From an uncultured Bacilli bacterium (GTDB lineage Bacteria > Bacillota_I > Bacilli_A > RF39 > UBA660), in NCBI GenBank assembly GCA_947627805.1, contig CANQXB010000029.1, positions 1-9,616 on the forward strand: DNA of 9,616 nucleotides, given 5' to 3'. Below the pieces are notes generated by a model, which had not been told where the DNA came from, made no database searches, and saw only the letters and a program-made list of their open reading frames with translations. Both the position numbers and the translations under genes were made by a program. Positions 1 to 6,248 of this stretch are shown in pieces (position 1 is the stretch's first letter; each line of letters opens with the position of its first letter).

Positions 1-11
1 AAAAATAGTGT

Positions 12-33
12 TGTCAACGAAAAAATGTTGACA
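12..33. repeat. Inverted repeat overlapping the rpsP -35 box
   Basis: TGTCAAC at 12-18 is the exact reverse complement of GTTGACA at 27-33, with an 8-nt A-rich centre. The right arm contains the TTGACA -35 hexamer of the rpsP promoter. It could be an operator-like site or the remnant of an upstream terminator; there is no T-tract after the right arm, so a terminator is less likely. The function is not known. Confidence 0.5.
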
Positions 34-57
34 TAAATAATAGAGAAATGTTATACT
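28..57 (+). promoter_or_regulatory. Promoter of rpsP-khpA
   Basis: The -35 box is TTGACA (28-33) and the -10 box is TATACT (52-57), with an 18-nt spacer. A TG one base upstream of the -10 (49-50) makes it an extended -10. The predicted start of transcription near 64 leaves a leader of about 22 nt that contains only the ribosome binding site. Confidence 0.8.
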
Positions 58-85
58 ATTGGTAGTAAGAAAGGAAGGAATTTAT

Positions 86-361
86 ATGGCCGTTAAATTA
101 AGACTTAAAAGAATGGGTTCAAAACAAAAGCCATTTTATAGAATAGTTGCTGCTGATTCACATTCACCAAGAGATGGTCGTTTTATTGAAACAGTAGGAA
201 CTTATAATCCAATCAAAGGTGCTGATGTTGTAACTATTGATGAAGAAAAAGCATTAAATTGGTTAAAGAATGGAGCAGAGCCAACCGCTACGGTACGTAA
301 TATTTTATCAAAACAAGGTATTATGGCTAAGTATGCTGCATCAAAAACCAAAAAGAAATAG
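86..361 (+). CDS. rpsP: 30S ribosomal protein S16
   Basis: This is the 91-residue small-subunit protein S16, which binds 16S rRNA in the body of the 30S subunit and helps its assembly. The family signature is plain: the N-terminal LRLKRMGSKQKPFYRIV run, SPRDGRFIE at 27-35 followed by VGTYNP, and a lysine-rich C-terminus. Length is normal for the family. The start is the ATG at 86, preceded by AAAGGAAGG seven nucleotides upstream. A TTG at 59 would extend the frame but would place the ribosome binding site inside the coding sequence, so it is rejected. It is the first gene of a two-gene operon with khpA, 10 nt downstream, driven by the promoter at 28-57. In many Firmicutes these two are followed by rimM, trmD and rplS, which are not here. 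Confidence 0.97.
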   Translation: MAVKLRLKRMGSKQKPFYRIVAADSHSPRDGRFIETVGTYNPIKGADVVTIDEEKALNWLKNGAEPTATVRNILSKQGIMAKYAASKTKKK

Positions 362-371
362 GTAGGCATTT

Positions 372-617
372 ATGAGTGTTGTTGATTTTGCGGAATATTT
401 AGTAAAAAGTATAACTAAAGAACCCGAACTTGTTAAAGTTTCTTTATTTCCAGCTGATGATGACATTACTATTTTAGAAATCTTAGTACCAGAAAGTGAT
501 ATGGGAAGAGTAATAGGTAAAAATGGTAAAACATCAACTTCTATTAGAACTTTAATTCAAGCTTATGCAGCGATTAATAAAATGCCCAAAGTAAAAATCA
601 ATATTGATTCATTTTAA
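372..617 (+). CDS. khpA: KH-domain RNA-binding protein KhpA
   Basis: This 81-residue protein consists of a single type II KH domain. The nucleic-acid-binding GXXG loop is GKNG at 49-52 inside GRVIGKNGKT, followed by the helix that begins TSTSIRTLIQAYA. Known KhpA proteins form dimers with KhpB/Jag (EloR) and affect RNA stability and cell elongation in Firmicutes; the partner gene is not in this window. It begins 10 nt after rpsP with a modest GGTAGG ribosome binding site, so translation may be partly coupled. The terminator stem overlaps its stop codon, making it the last gene of the operon. Family length is about 75-85 residues, so it is complete. Confidence 0.95.
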   Translation: MSVVDFAEYLVKSITKEPELVKVSLFPADDDITILEILVPESDMGRVIGKNGKTSTSIRTLIQAYAAINKMPKVKINIDSF

Positions 618-641
618 GAAATAGGGTTCTATTTCTTTTTT
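616..641 (+). terminator. Intrinsic terminator of rpsP-khpA
   Basis: AAGAAATAG (616-624) pairs perfectly with CTATTTCTT (629-637) around a GGTT loop and runs straight into T residues up to 641. The first two bases of the stem are the last two bases of the khpA TAA codon. Confidence 0.9.
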
Positions 642-679
642 GTATAATAAGAAAGTCATGCAAAAAATTGAATTTTATA

Positions 680-708
680 TTGACATTCATTTGTTCGTAC
701 AGTATAAT
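680..708 (+). promoter_or_regulatory. Consensus promoter for structured RNA / polyprenyl synthase operon
   Basis: A perfect TTGACA (680-685) and perfect TATAAT (703-708) are separated by the optimal 17 nt, giving the strongest-looking promoter in the window. Transcription should begin near 714-716, at the first base of the structured RNA. Confidence 0.88.
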
Positions 709-714
709 TAAGAA

Positions 715-869
715 GTACCTAGGGAAAATTAAAAACAAGTACGGCAGCGACTGTCGGAAATATGGCCTGTGGAGGAGTGAAATCCGCTGAAGCAGGAAAG
801 ATAAGCCGTGAGGCTTATCAAAGTAAAATGAAAATAAATTTTATTTATTGAATTTTGCTTTTTGTTCTT
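715..869 (+). ncRNA. Structured RNA of unassigned class (leader/riboswitch or small RNA)
   Basis: This stretch of about 150 nt is much richer in G and C than its surroundings and folds by eye into successive helices. CGGCA/TGTCG forms a small hairpin around 732-746. CCTG/CAGG encloses TGGA/TCCG at about 756-795, with unpaired purine-rich loops. GATAAGCC/GGCTTATC (800-807 with 812-819) is a perfect 8-bp stem closed by GTGA. A long A/T-rich stem follows at 820-861, with U-rich sequence after it. It starts at a consensus promoter and ends about 15 nt before the start codon of the polyprenyl synthase. The order promoter, compact fold, terminator-like stem, ribosome binding site is typical of a riboswitch or attenuator leader, but an independently terminated small RNA is equally possible. 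I compared it from memory with the T-box, cobalamin, SAM, TPP, FMN, lysine, c-di-GMP, c-di-AMP, M-box, yybP and SRP consensus motifs and found no convincing match. Confidence 0.6.
820..869 (+). terminator. Terminator-like hairpin at end of the structured RNA
   Basis: AAAGTAAAAT (820-829) pairs with ATTTTGCTTT (852-861), including one T-G pair. Inside it AAATAA (832-837) pairs with TTATTT (841-846). The downstream tract is T-rich but interrupted (TTTTTGTTCTTCTT). The GGAGG ribosome binding site (875-879) lies just after. This could be the expression platform of a leader RNA or the end of a small RNA. Confidence 0.6.
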
Positions 870-884
870 CTTATGGAGGTTTAA

Positions 885-2507
885 ATGGTAAAGATTGCTA
901 GTATTTGTGGAACTAATGAAGATATCAATGCTCTTTTAAATAAAGTTTATGAAATATATGAAAGAGAAAGTGAAAAGGAAGATGCTAAACAAATTTATAT
1001 ATATCAAGATTTTATTGATAATTCTTTAGTTTTAAAAGAATTAAATGAGCTAGGTATTGAGATTATTTATGATTTAAATAATTTAGATAGTAATGATATA
1101 GTTATTTTAAGTACATCTACTAATGAAGATATCGAGTTTTTAGAAAATAATCATATTGAATATTATCAAACTTCTTTTAATCCTTTAAAAAATCAAAAAT
1201 ATTTGCAAAAGATAATTGAAAATGCCATGGAAGAAGTAGAGGGTTGTTCATTAGTATTTGTAATTGGTGATGGAAAAGATACTCATACAATAACTAAAGA
1301 ATTAGAAAATATTATGCCAACTTATGAATTTAATGAGCTAGAAGAATTTAGTACCTTTTTCTTAAGTGGTCATTATTCTTCCGATATTCTTTTAACGGGA
1401 GGTTATTCAACTCCTTTAAAAGAAATTTATAATTATAAATATTTACTAGAATTTTTATTATTTTATCAAGAACGATTACAAGAATTTAAAGAATATATGC
1501 CAACTTTTAATCAAGAATTTATTTCTTTAAAAGATAGTGAAGAAGTTCAAAAAATAAAAGAATATTTTGTTGATTTAAATAAAGATGGCAAATATCTAAG
1601 AGCTACTTTAATTGCCCTTGCATCTCTTTTAGCGGGTTATTCTGATTATTTAGATTTATGTTTAACATATGAAACTTTAGAAACAAGCATCTTAATTCAT
1701 GATGATATCATTGATAATGCTAAATATAGACGAGGAAAAGAGACTATTCCAAGACGAATTTGCCATGAATATCTTCCTTATTCTAATGATGGTGATTATT
1801 TTAATGATGTTTTAAAGTTAGCTAATTCTTTAGCCATTTGTACTGGTGATTTATTCTTTTATGAAGCTGAAAATTATCTAGTTAAAAAATATAGTACTCA
1901 TCCTAATTTTGCCCAAATATTAAAATTATATAATGATATTATAATTAAAACTATTAAAGGGGAAGTTTTAGATGTTACTTTACCATTTATGAGTAAATAT
2001 AATTTAAAAAATATTAATGAAGATGATATTTTAAATATTTATCATTTAAAGACTAGTTGGTATACTATTATTGGCCCTTTTGCTTTAGGTTACCTTTTAG
2101 GAGGTAAAAACTTAGATGAAAATTTGGAAAATGTTTTAAATAAAATTGGTTTGGCCTTTCAAATTAAAGATGATATTTTAGGAATCTTTGGAGATAATAA
2201 AAAGATAGGCAAATCCGTAACTTCTGATATTAAAGAATTTAAACAAACAATTTTATATTCCTATATTATAAATACTCCTTATAAAGATGAATTTTTAAAA
2301 ATATATGGTAATAAAGTGGTAAGTTCTCATGAGCTAGAATTAATTAGAGGTTTACTTAAAGAAAGTGGGACAATAGACTATGCTTATGATTATTTAAGTG
2401 AACTTTATAATGAAGTTTTAGAAAGTATTGATACTTTAGATTTACATGATAATGGCAAATATATCTTGAAAGGTTTACTAATTTATATTAATATTAGAAG
2501 TAAGTAG
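885..2507 (+). CDS. Polyprenyl diphosphate synthase with degenerate IspH-like N-terminal domain
   Basis: The 540-residue protein has two parts. From about 215 to 540 it is a trans-prenyl diphosphate synthase, which condenses allylic diphosphates with isopentenyl diphosphate. It has GKYLRA (235-240, cf. GGKRLRP), the first aspartate-rich motif DDIID (273-277) with RRG at 282-284, KGE..D (358-363), KT (389-390), and the second aspartate-rich motif DDILGIFGD (429-437) followed by GK and SD. All main catalytic positions are present; DDILG in place of DDILD occurs in other members. Residues 1-190 follow the order of IspH motifs with key residues changed: ICG near 7 for GFCAGV, FIDNSLVLKEL (43-53) for VHNxxVVxxL, STS (76-78) for AHG, TSFNPL (96-101) for TCPLV, and GGYSTP (172-177) for AGASTP. 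About 90 residues are missing compared with IspH. Two of the three iron-sulfur cysteines are lost, so reductase activity is unlikely. Chain length is not determinable; Ser268, five residues before DDIID, favours a product longer than farnesyl. Ribosome binding site is GGAGG (875-879). Confidence 0.85.
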   Translation: MVKIASICGTNEDINALLNKVYEIYERESEKEDAKQIYIYQDFIDNSLVLKELNELGIEIIYDLNNLDSNDIVILSTSTNEDIEFLENNHIEYYQTSFNPLKNQKYLQKIIENAMEEVEGCSLVFVIGDGKDTHTITKELENIMPTYEFNELEEFSTFFLSGHYSSDILLTGGYSTPLKEIYNYKYLLEFLLFYQERLQEFKEYMPTFNQEFISLKDSEEVQKIKEYFVDLNKDGKYLRATLIALASLLAGYSDYLDLCLTYETLETSILIHDDIIDNAKYRRGKETIPRRICHEYLPYSNDGDYFNDVLKLANSLAICTGDLFFYEAENYLVKKYSTHPNFAQILKLYNDIIIKTIKGEVLDVTLPFMSKYNLKNINEDDILNIYHLKTSWYTIIGPFALGYLLGGKNLDENLENVLNKIGLAFQIKDDILGIFGDNKKIGKSVTSDIKEFKQTILYSYIINTPYKDEFLKIYGNKVVSSHELELIRGLLKESGTIDYAYDYLSELYNEVLESIDTLDLHDNGKYILKGLLIYINIRSK

Positions 2508-2517
2508 TGGTGATAAA

Positions 2518-3363
2518 ATGAAAACGAAAAAGAAAAAGAAAACTAGAAAGACCAAAAGAAGAAATTATAATAAGTTGAATAAAGCCATTATGAGTATTTT
2601 TGTTGTTCTTATTTTATTTTTAGTGGTAGTTTTACTTATTAGCCTTGCCGGTAAATTTAAAGGTGATAAAAATAATGTTGATAGTTATAACGTTAATAAT
2701 AATGTTTTTGAATATAGCCTTTTAGATGCATCGCATATTTATTTATATAATTTAGATGGTTTAAAAATTAAAGATAATAAAGAATATGTTGATTTTAGAA
2801 CTTATTTAGATAAATATAATAATGTAGATGAATTATTTAATGATTTAGAGTCTTCTTTAGAAGTTAAAAATACGCTTAAAGATGGCGGCACTATTATTTA
2901 TAAAACTAAAGATAAAGATTTATTTAAAGAAGATTTAACTATTATTAAATGTCATACGGAAGAAGGTAACAGAGATATTTACTTTGGTAAGAATATGAAT
3001 ACCACAACGGCTTTTAAAAATGGGGCTTGTGATAAAAATTTCTTTGAAGATAAGAGTTTTACTAGAGTTTATACTTTAGATAATATCAAAGATTTAGGAA
3101 CTAAAGAAGTTGATATGGTTGTTGATAATACGGGAAAAACTGAAAAAGTAAAGAAACATTATTATGAACTTACTATTAAAGATAGTGAAGATAATAAGGT
3201 GAAAATAGAAAGAGTTATGGATGATGAAAGCATCAAAGCTTTAATTAAAGGCAAAAAATATACTTTCTATTTTACCAATAAATATGGGGAATTAATTAAA
3301 GATACTTTAGAAGATATTTTAGATAAATGTAGTTTAGAGAAAATAGTTTTATATGAGGAATAA
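2518..3363 (+). CDS. Single-pass membrane protein of unknown function with basic cytoplasmic tail
   Basis: I do not recognise this 281-residue protein. Residues 1-22 contain 13 lysines or arginines, followed by one strongly hydrophobic helix at about 24-44 and then a hydrophilic Lys/Asp/Asn-rich domain to the end, so the topology is N-in with the large domain outside. There is no lipobox cysteine or peptidase site, so it probably stays anchored. The outer domain has only three cysteines, near the middle and C-terminus (IIKCH, NGACD, DKCSL), and no enzyme motif I can name. It starts 10 nt after the polyprenyl synthase stop; GGTGAT (2509-2514) matches the 16S 3' end. This spacing makes it the second gene of that operon. 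A 17-bp terminator stem overlaps its stop codon. A link to lipid or envelope metabolism is suggested only by position. Confidence 0.75.
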   Translation: MKTKKKKKTRKTKRRNYNKLNKAIMSIFVVLILFLVVVLLISLAGKFKGDKNNVDSYNVNNNVFEYSLLDASHIYLYNLDGLKIKDNKEYVDFRTYLDKYNNVDELFNDLESSLEVKNTLKDGGTIIYKTKDKDLFKEDLTIIKCHTEEGNRDIYFGKNMNTTTAFKNGACDKNFFEDKSFTRVYTLDNIKDLGTKEVDMVVDNTGKTEKVKKHYYELTIKDSEDNKVKIERVMDDESIKALIKGKKYTFYFTNKYGELIKDTLEDILDKCSLEKIVLYEE

Positions 3364-3379
3364 AATTATTTTCTCTTTT
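3336..3379 (+). terminator. Intrinsic terminator of the polyprenyl synthase operon
   Basis: Bases 3336-3352 and 3360-3376 form an uninterrupted 17-bp stem (one G-T pair) around a 7-nt loop, followed by TTTTGTTCT. The loop-proximal part of the 3' arm contains the TAA stop codon at 3361-3363, so the 5' arm lies wholly in coding sequence. Confidence 0.85.
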
Positions 3380-3405
3380 GTTCTCAAATTAGGAATTAAA
3401 AATAA

Positions 3406-3435
3406 TTAACAATTATAAATAATACATGGTATAAT
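3406..3435 (+). promoter_or_regulatory. Promoter of the LtaS-like gene, very close to the start codon
   Basis: TATAAT (3430-3435) has an upstream TGG (3427-3429), making an extended -10, and TTAACA (3406-3411) lies 18 nt upstream as -35. Transcription would begin near 3442, only about 9 nt before the ATG at 3451. Confidence 0.7.
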
Positions 3436-3450
3436 AAAGAAGTGGTAAGT

Positions 3451-5403
3451 ATGAAAAAAGTGAATTTAAGTTTAGTCTTTTTAATAAGTTTCATTTATAT
3501 GGAAATATTATTTAAATTATTATTAGGTAATCAATTATTTAAATTATCTTTAATTAATATGGTAATATTTTTAATTTCTTTTAGTTTTATTATAGGAGTA
3601 CTTTGTACTTTAACTAAAAGTAAAAAAGCAAATAAAATTATTTATATTGTTTTATTTAGTCTTATTAGCATTTGGTTTTGTGCCCAATATGTTGTGAAGT
3701 CTTATTTTGATTTTTATATTTCTTTATCAACCTTTACGGTGGCTGACCAAGTAACTGATTTTATGGGAAAAGCCGTAGTTGAAACTTTAAGAAGAATACC
3801 GGGAATAATTTTATTCTTTGTGCCTTTGGTAATTAGTTTAATATTTAGTAAACATTTAAATTTTAAACAAAATTCTTTAAAACAAGTCCTAGTTTTATTA
3901 AGTATGGGAATTGGTTTTTATGGTTTATATATAGGAAGTTTATTTATTAATAAAGAGGCAGCTTATTCCCCTTATATTTTAAATTATAAAGTTAATGATA
4001 TATCTTTAAGTATGGAAAACTTAGGAGTTTTAAATACTTTTGTTTTAGATACGAAAAGAGCTATTTTTGGTTTTGAGGAAAAGATAGTTCATGTTGATAA
4101 TCCTTTATCAAATGATAAAGATAAAAATAAAGATACTCCTAAAGAGTATAGTTATAATAATTTAGATATTGATTTTGATAATTTAATTGCAAATGAATCT
4201 AATAGTACCATTAAAAGTATGCATGAATATTTTAAAAATGATCCTGGAACTTTACAAAATGAATATACTAACTTTTTCAAAGATAAAAATTTAATATTAT
4301 TTATGGCAGAATCATTTAATGAAGTAGCAGTAAAAAAAGAAATAACCCCAACTTTATATAAACTTTCTCAAAGTGGTTTTGTTTTTGAAGATTTTTATAC
4401 CCCAACTATTTTTAGTACGATTGGAGGAGAATTCCAAGAACTTACTGGATTATATGCTTCAGGCACTGATATTTTAGGTAAATTTAGAAGTGGTAATATT
4501 TCCTTTCCTCAAGGAGTAGCTACTAAATTTAAAGAAGCCGGTTATAATACTTATGCTTATCATAACAATAGTGCTTCATTCCAAAGTCGAAATAAATATT
4601 TACCAAGTCTAGGTTTTGATAACTTTAAAGCTTGTAATACTGGTTTAGAAAAAGTTATTAATTGTGATATTTGGCCACGAAGTGATTTAGAAATGATTAA
4701 TGCTACGGTAGATGAATATGCGACAGAAGGTAATAAATTTATGGTTTTCTATGCTTCTAACTCTGGGCATTCCAGTTATGATGGCTTTAATTCCAATCAA
4801 ATGGCTAAGAAAAATAAAGATGAATATTTGGCTTCGGATTTGAATTATTCCGATAGACCCGCTACTTATTTGGCCGCCCAAATGGAGCTTGATAAAGCCC
4901 TAGAGTCCTTAATTCAAAAACTTGATGAAAAAGGTATACTTGATAATACTGTTATTGCTTTAGTGGGAGACCATTATCCTTATGATTTAACCCCAGAGGA
5001 AGTTAATGAAATGGCCGATTATGAAAAAGATGCCGTAGTGGAAATAAATCATAGCAAATTTATTCTTTGGAATAATAAAATGGACACCATTAAAATAGAT
5101 AAAGTAGGAAGTCAAATCGATGTCATTCCGACTATTTATAATGCTTTTGGTATAAATTATGATTCTCGGTTATTTATTGGTAAAGATATTTTAAGTACAG
5201 AAGGTGGACTAGCCATGTTTGGTAATAAATCTTGGGTATCAGATAAAGGAACTTATTTTGCTTCCAGTGGTAAATTTGTTCCTAAAGAAGGTGTTCAAGT
5301 CGATGATGATTATGTTAAATCTATGAATCAAATTGTTTTAAATAAAATAAATATGAGTAGTAAAATAATATCTAATAATTATTATAGTAAAGTATTTAAA
5401 TAA
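3451..5403 (+). CDS. LtaS-type membrane phosphoglycerol transferase / sulfatase-family enzyme
   Basis: The 650-residue protein has about five transmembrane helices in its first 165 residues, then a large extracytoplasmic alkaline-phosphatase/sulfatase-fold domain. This is the layout of lipoteichoic acid synthase LtaS and related phosphoglycerol or phosphoethanolamine transferases. The metal-site motifs are in order: ESF with Glu287 (after KNLILFMA), the nucleophile threonine in FSTIGGEFQ (Thr323) leading into ELTGLY, SGH near 438-440, and GDH with Asp507 and His508. These match LtaS Glu, Thr, Asp and His ligands. The usual LtaS role is moving glycerol-phosphate from phosphatidylglycerol onto the lipoteichoic acid chain; paralogues can be primases or modify other glycans, so the exact substrate is open. 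ATG 3451 is chosen over the in-frame GTG at 3442, which sits at the predicted transcription start. The ribosome binding site is weak (GAAGTGG). Confidence 0.85.
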   Translation: MKKVNLSLVFLISFIYMEILFKLLLGNQLFKLSLINMVIFLISFSFIIGVLCTLTKSKKANKIIYIVLFSLISIWFCAQYVVKSYFDFYISLSTFTVADQVTDFMGKAVVETLRRIPGIILFFVPLVISLIFSKHLNFKQNSLKQVLVLLSMGIGFYGLYIGSLFINKEAAYSPYILNYKVNDISLSMENLGVLNTFVLDTKRAIFGFEEKIVHVDNPLSNDKDKNKDTPKEYSYNNLDIDFDNLIANESNSTIKSMHEYFKNDPGTLQNEYTNFFKDKNLILFMAESFNEVAVKKEITPTLYKLSQSGFVFEDFYTPTIFSTIGGEFQELTGLYASGTDILGKFRSGNISFPQGVATKFKEAGYNTYAYHNNSASFQSRNKYLPSLGFDNFKACNTGLEKVINCDIWPRSDLEMINATVDEYATEGNKFMVFYASNSGHSSYDGFNSNQMAKKNKDEYLASDLNYSDRPATYLAAQMELDKALESLIQKLDEKGILDNTVIALVGDHYPYDLTPEEVNEMADYEKDAVVEINHSKFILWNNKMDTIKIDKVGSQIDVIPTIYNAFGINYDSRLFIGKDILSTEGGLAMFGNKSWVSDKGTYFASSGKFVPKEGVQVDDDYVKSMNQIVLNKINMSSKIISNNYYSKVFK

Positions 5404-5417
5404 AGATAATTAATCAT

Positions 5418-5443
5418 AAAATGAGAGAAATCTCATTTTTTTT
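5418..5443 (+). terminator. Intrinsic terminator of the LtaS-like gene
   Basis: AAAATGAGA (5418-5426) pairs with TCTCATTTT (5431-5439) around a GAAA tetraloop, followed by a run of eight T residues ending at 5443. Confidence 0.93.
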
Positions 5444-5460
5444 GATGAAAAAAAAGGAAA

Positions 5461-5489
5461 TTGATAGGTGAGTGCACTATATATATAAG
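5461..5489 (+). promoter_or_regulatory. Possible promoter of the accessory gene at 5585
   Basis: TTGATA (5461-5466) and TATAAG (5484-5489) are 17 nt apart in an AT-repeat context. The palindrome AGTGCACT (5471-5478) lies in the spacer. The boxes are imperfect and the TA-rich track offers several alternatives. The rest of 5444-5584 holds an A8 run, one very short reading frame and the AAGGAG ribosome binding site of the gene. Confidence 0.35.
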
Positions 5490-5503
5490 TGAAGGGGAAA
5501 AAT

Positions 5504-5521
5504 ATGTCTTGCTGTTTTTGA
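5504..5521 (+). CDS. Possible 5-codon leader peptide MSCCF
   Basis: An ATG with GAAGGGG upstream reads Met-Ser-Cys-Cys-Phe then TGA, 63 nt before the next gene. Tandem cysteines in a minimal reading frame within a leader could sense cysteine tRNA or redox state, but a frame this short arises easily by chance. If TGA were read as tryptophan the frame would run five codons further, but nothing else in the window supports that code. Confidence 0.12.
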   Translation: MSCCF

Positions 5522-5584
5522 AGTGAAAAAGAATAAAAAGTGGAACTAGTTTAATACTTAGCAACTAATGTAAGGAGTTGATAT

Positions 5585-6130
5585 ATGAAGACTATTATAA
5601 AGTCAAAGAGTTATACTAATATAAGGGATGCAATATATGATTATGCAATAATTATTAAAACTAATTTTAAACCCTGTTTAGAAATAAAAACAAATAAATT
5701 TGTTGATTATAGTAAAGAATTACAAACAGTAATTTATAATAAAGCCAAGGAAGAGTTTCAAAAAATTGGAAAAAATAAATTTAAAAATAATGGTGAAGAT
5801 ATTTATGTATCAAATGGTGATATAAAAGAGAGTATAGCCAAAATAGTTCGAAATAAGGAACAAAAAAAGTTATTAACAGCGCATTTAGAATTATTTTCTA
5901 AAATGGACACTATTATAACTAAAGGAACTTTAATAACAAGTGCACCAGAAACAAAAAATAGATGGCAAAATAAAAATTGGAAATATTATGTAACACCAAT
6001 TAAGATAAATAATAAAAAATATGTTGTTGAATTTGATACTTTGTTAAGAGAAAGAAATGAACGGCATTTTAGATTACAAAGAATATTTAATTTAGAAGAT
6101 ATATTAAAAACGGAATATTTCGACCGGTAG
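5585..6130 (+). CDS. Accessory protein with mobile-element polyvalent-protein-like (LPD3/BECR-type) C-terminal domain
   Basis: This 181-residue cytoplasmic protein has no signal peptide or membrane helix. Its C-terminal half (about 75-180) reads as a compact alpha/beta domain: IYVSNGDIKESI, a helix KKLLTAHLELFSKM, then WKYYVTPIKINNKKYVVEFD and a final RHFRLQRIF strand. From memory this resembles the small domains found attached to large polyvalent proteins of phages and conjugative elements (LPD3, and the Barnase-EndoU-ColicinE5/D-RelE nuclease-like group); I could not confirm it and name no active site. The N-terminal 70 residues are unrecognised. AAGGAG (5572-5577) is seven nucleotides before the ATG. 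Isoleucine is coded by ATA 13 times and ATT 8 times, whereas the flanking genes prefer ATT, and CGG codons appear near the end; together these suggest horizontal acquisition. No antitoxin-like partner adjoins it. Confidence 0.6.
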   Translation: MKTIIKSKSYTNIRDAIYDYAIIIKTNFKPCLEIKTNKFVDYSKELQTVIYNKAKEEFQKIGKNKFKNNGEDIYVSNGDIKESIAKIVRNKEQKKLLTAHLELFSKMDTIITKGTLITSAPETKNRWQNKNWKYYVTPIKINNKKYVVEFDTLLRERNERHFRLQRIFNLEDILKTEYFDR

Positions 6131-6171
6131 GGTTGAAAATCAACGCTTAGACCGGTTATAGAAATATTCCG
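6111..6171. repeat. Large three-part inverted repeat over the stop codon of the accessory gene
   Basis: CGGAATATTTC (6111-6121) is the perfect reverse complement of GAAATATTCCG (6161-6171). Inside, ACCGGT (6123-6128) pairs with ACCGGT (6151-6156), and at the tip GTTGA (6132-6136) pairs with TCAAC (6140-6144) around AAA. The TAG stop (6128-6130) lies within it. On the + strand no T-tract follows (CTTCTAACC), so it is not an ordinary terminator for this gene. On the - strand the outer arm is followed by TTTTTAATAT, which could terminate antisense transcription. It could instead be a recombination, attachment or mobile-element end. Confidence 0.75.
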
Positions 6172-6248
6172 CTTCTAACCAAAATATTAGCATAAACTTT
6201 AGATAATGTCAAATTTTGTTTTTATAAGTCAAAGGAAAATATTAGCGA

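Noticed and set aside
59..85. In-frame TTG extension of rpsP
   Set aside because: It would put the AAAGGAAGG ribosome binding site inside the gene and add nine residues before the conserved MAVKLRLKR start; it also begins within three bases of the -10 box.
715..800. Cobalamin riboswitch
   Set aside because: GGGAA, GCGACTGT and GTGAAATCC fragments are present but in the wrong order, and other core elements are missing.
4687..4881. Minus-strand open frame of 64 codons inside the LtaS-like gene
   Set aside because: It lies wholly inside a well-supported gene on the other strand, with no ribosome binding site or recognisable product.
6181..6246. Direct repeat AAAATATTAGC at 6181-6191 and 6236-6246 as element ends
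   Set aside because: Eleven bp in very AT-rich sequence with no element between them; likely chance.
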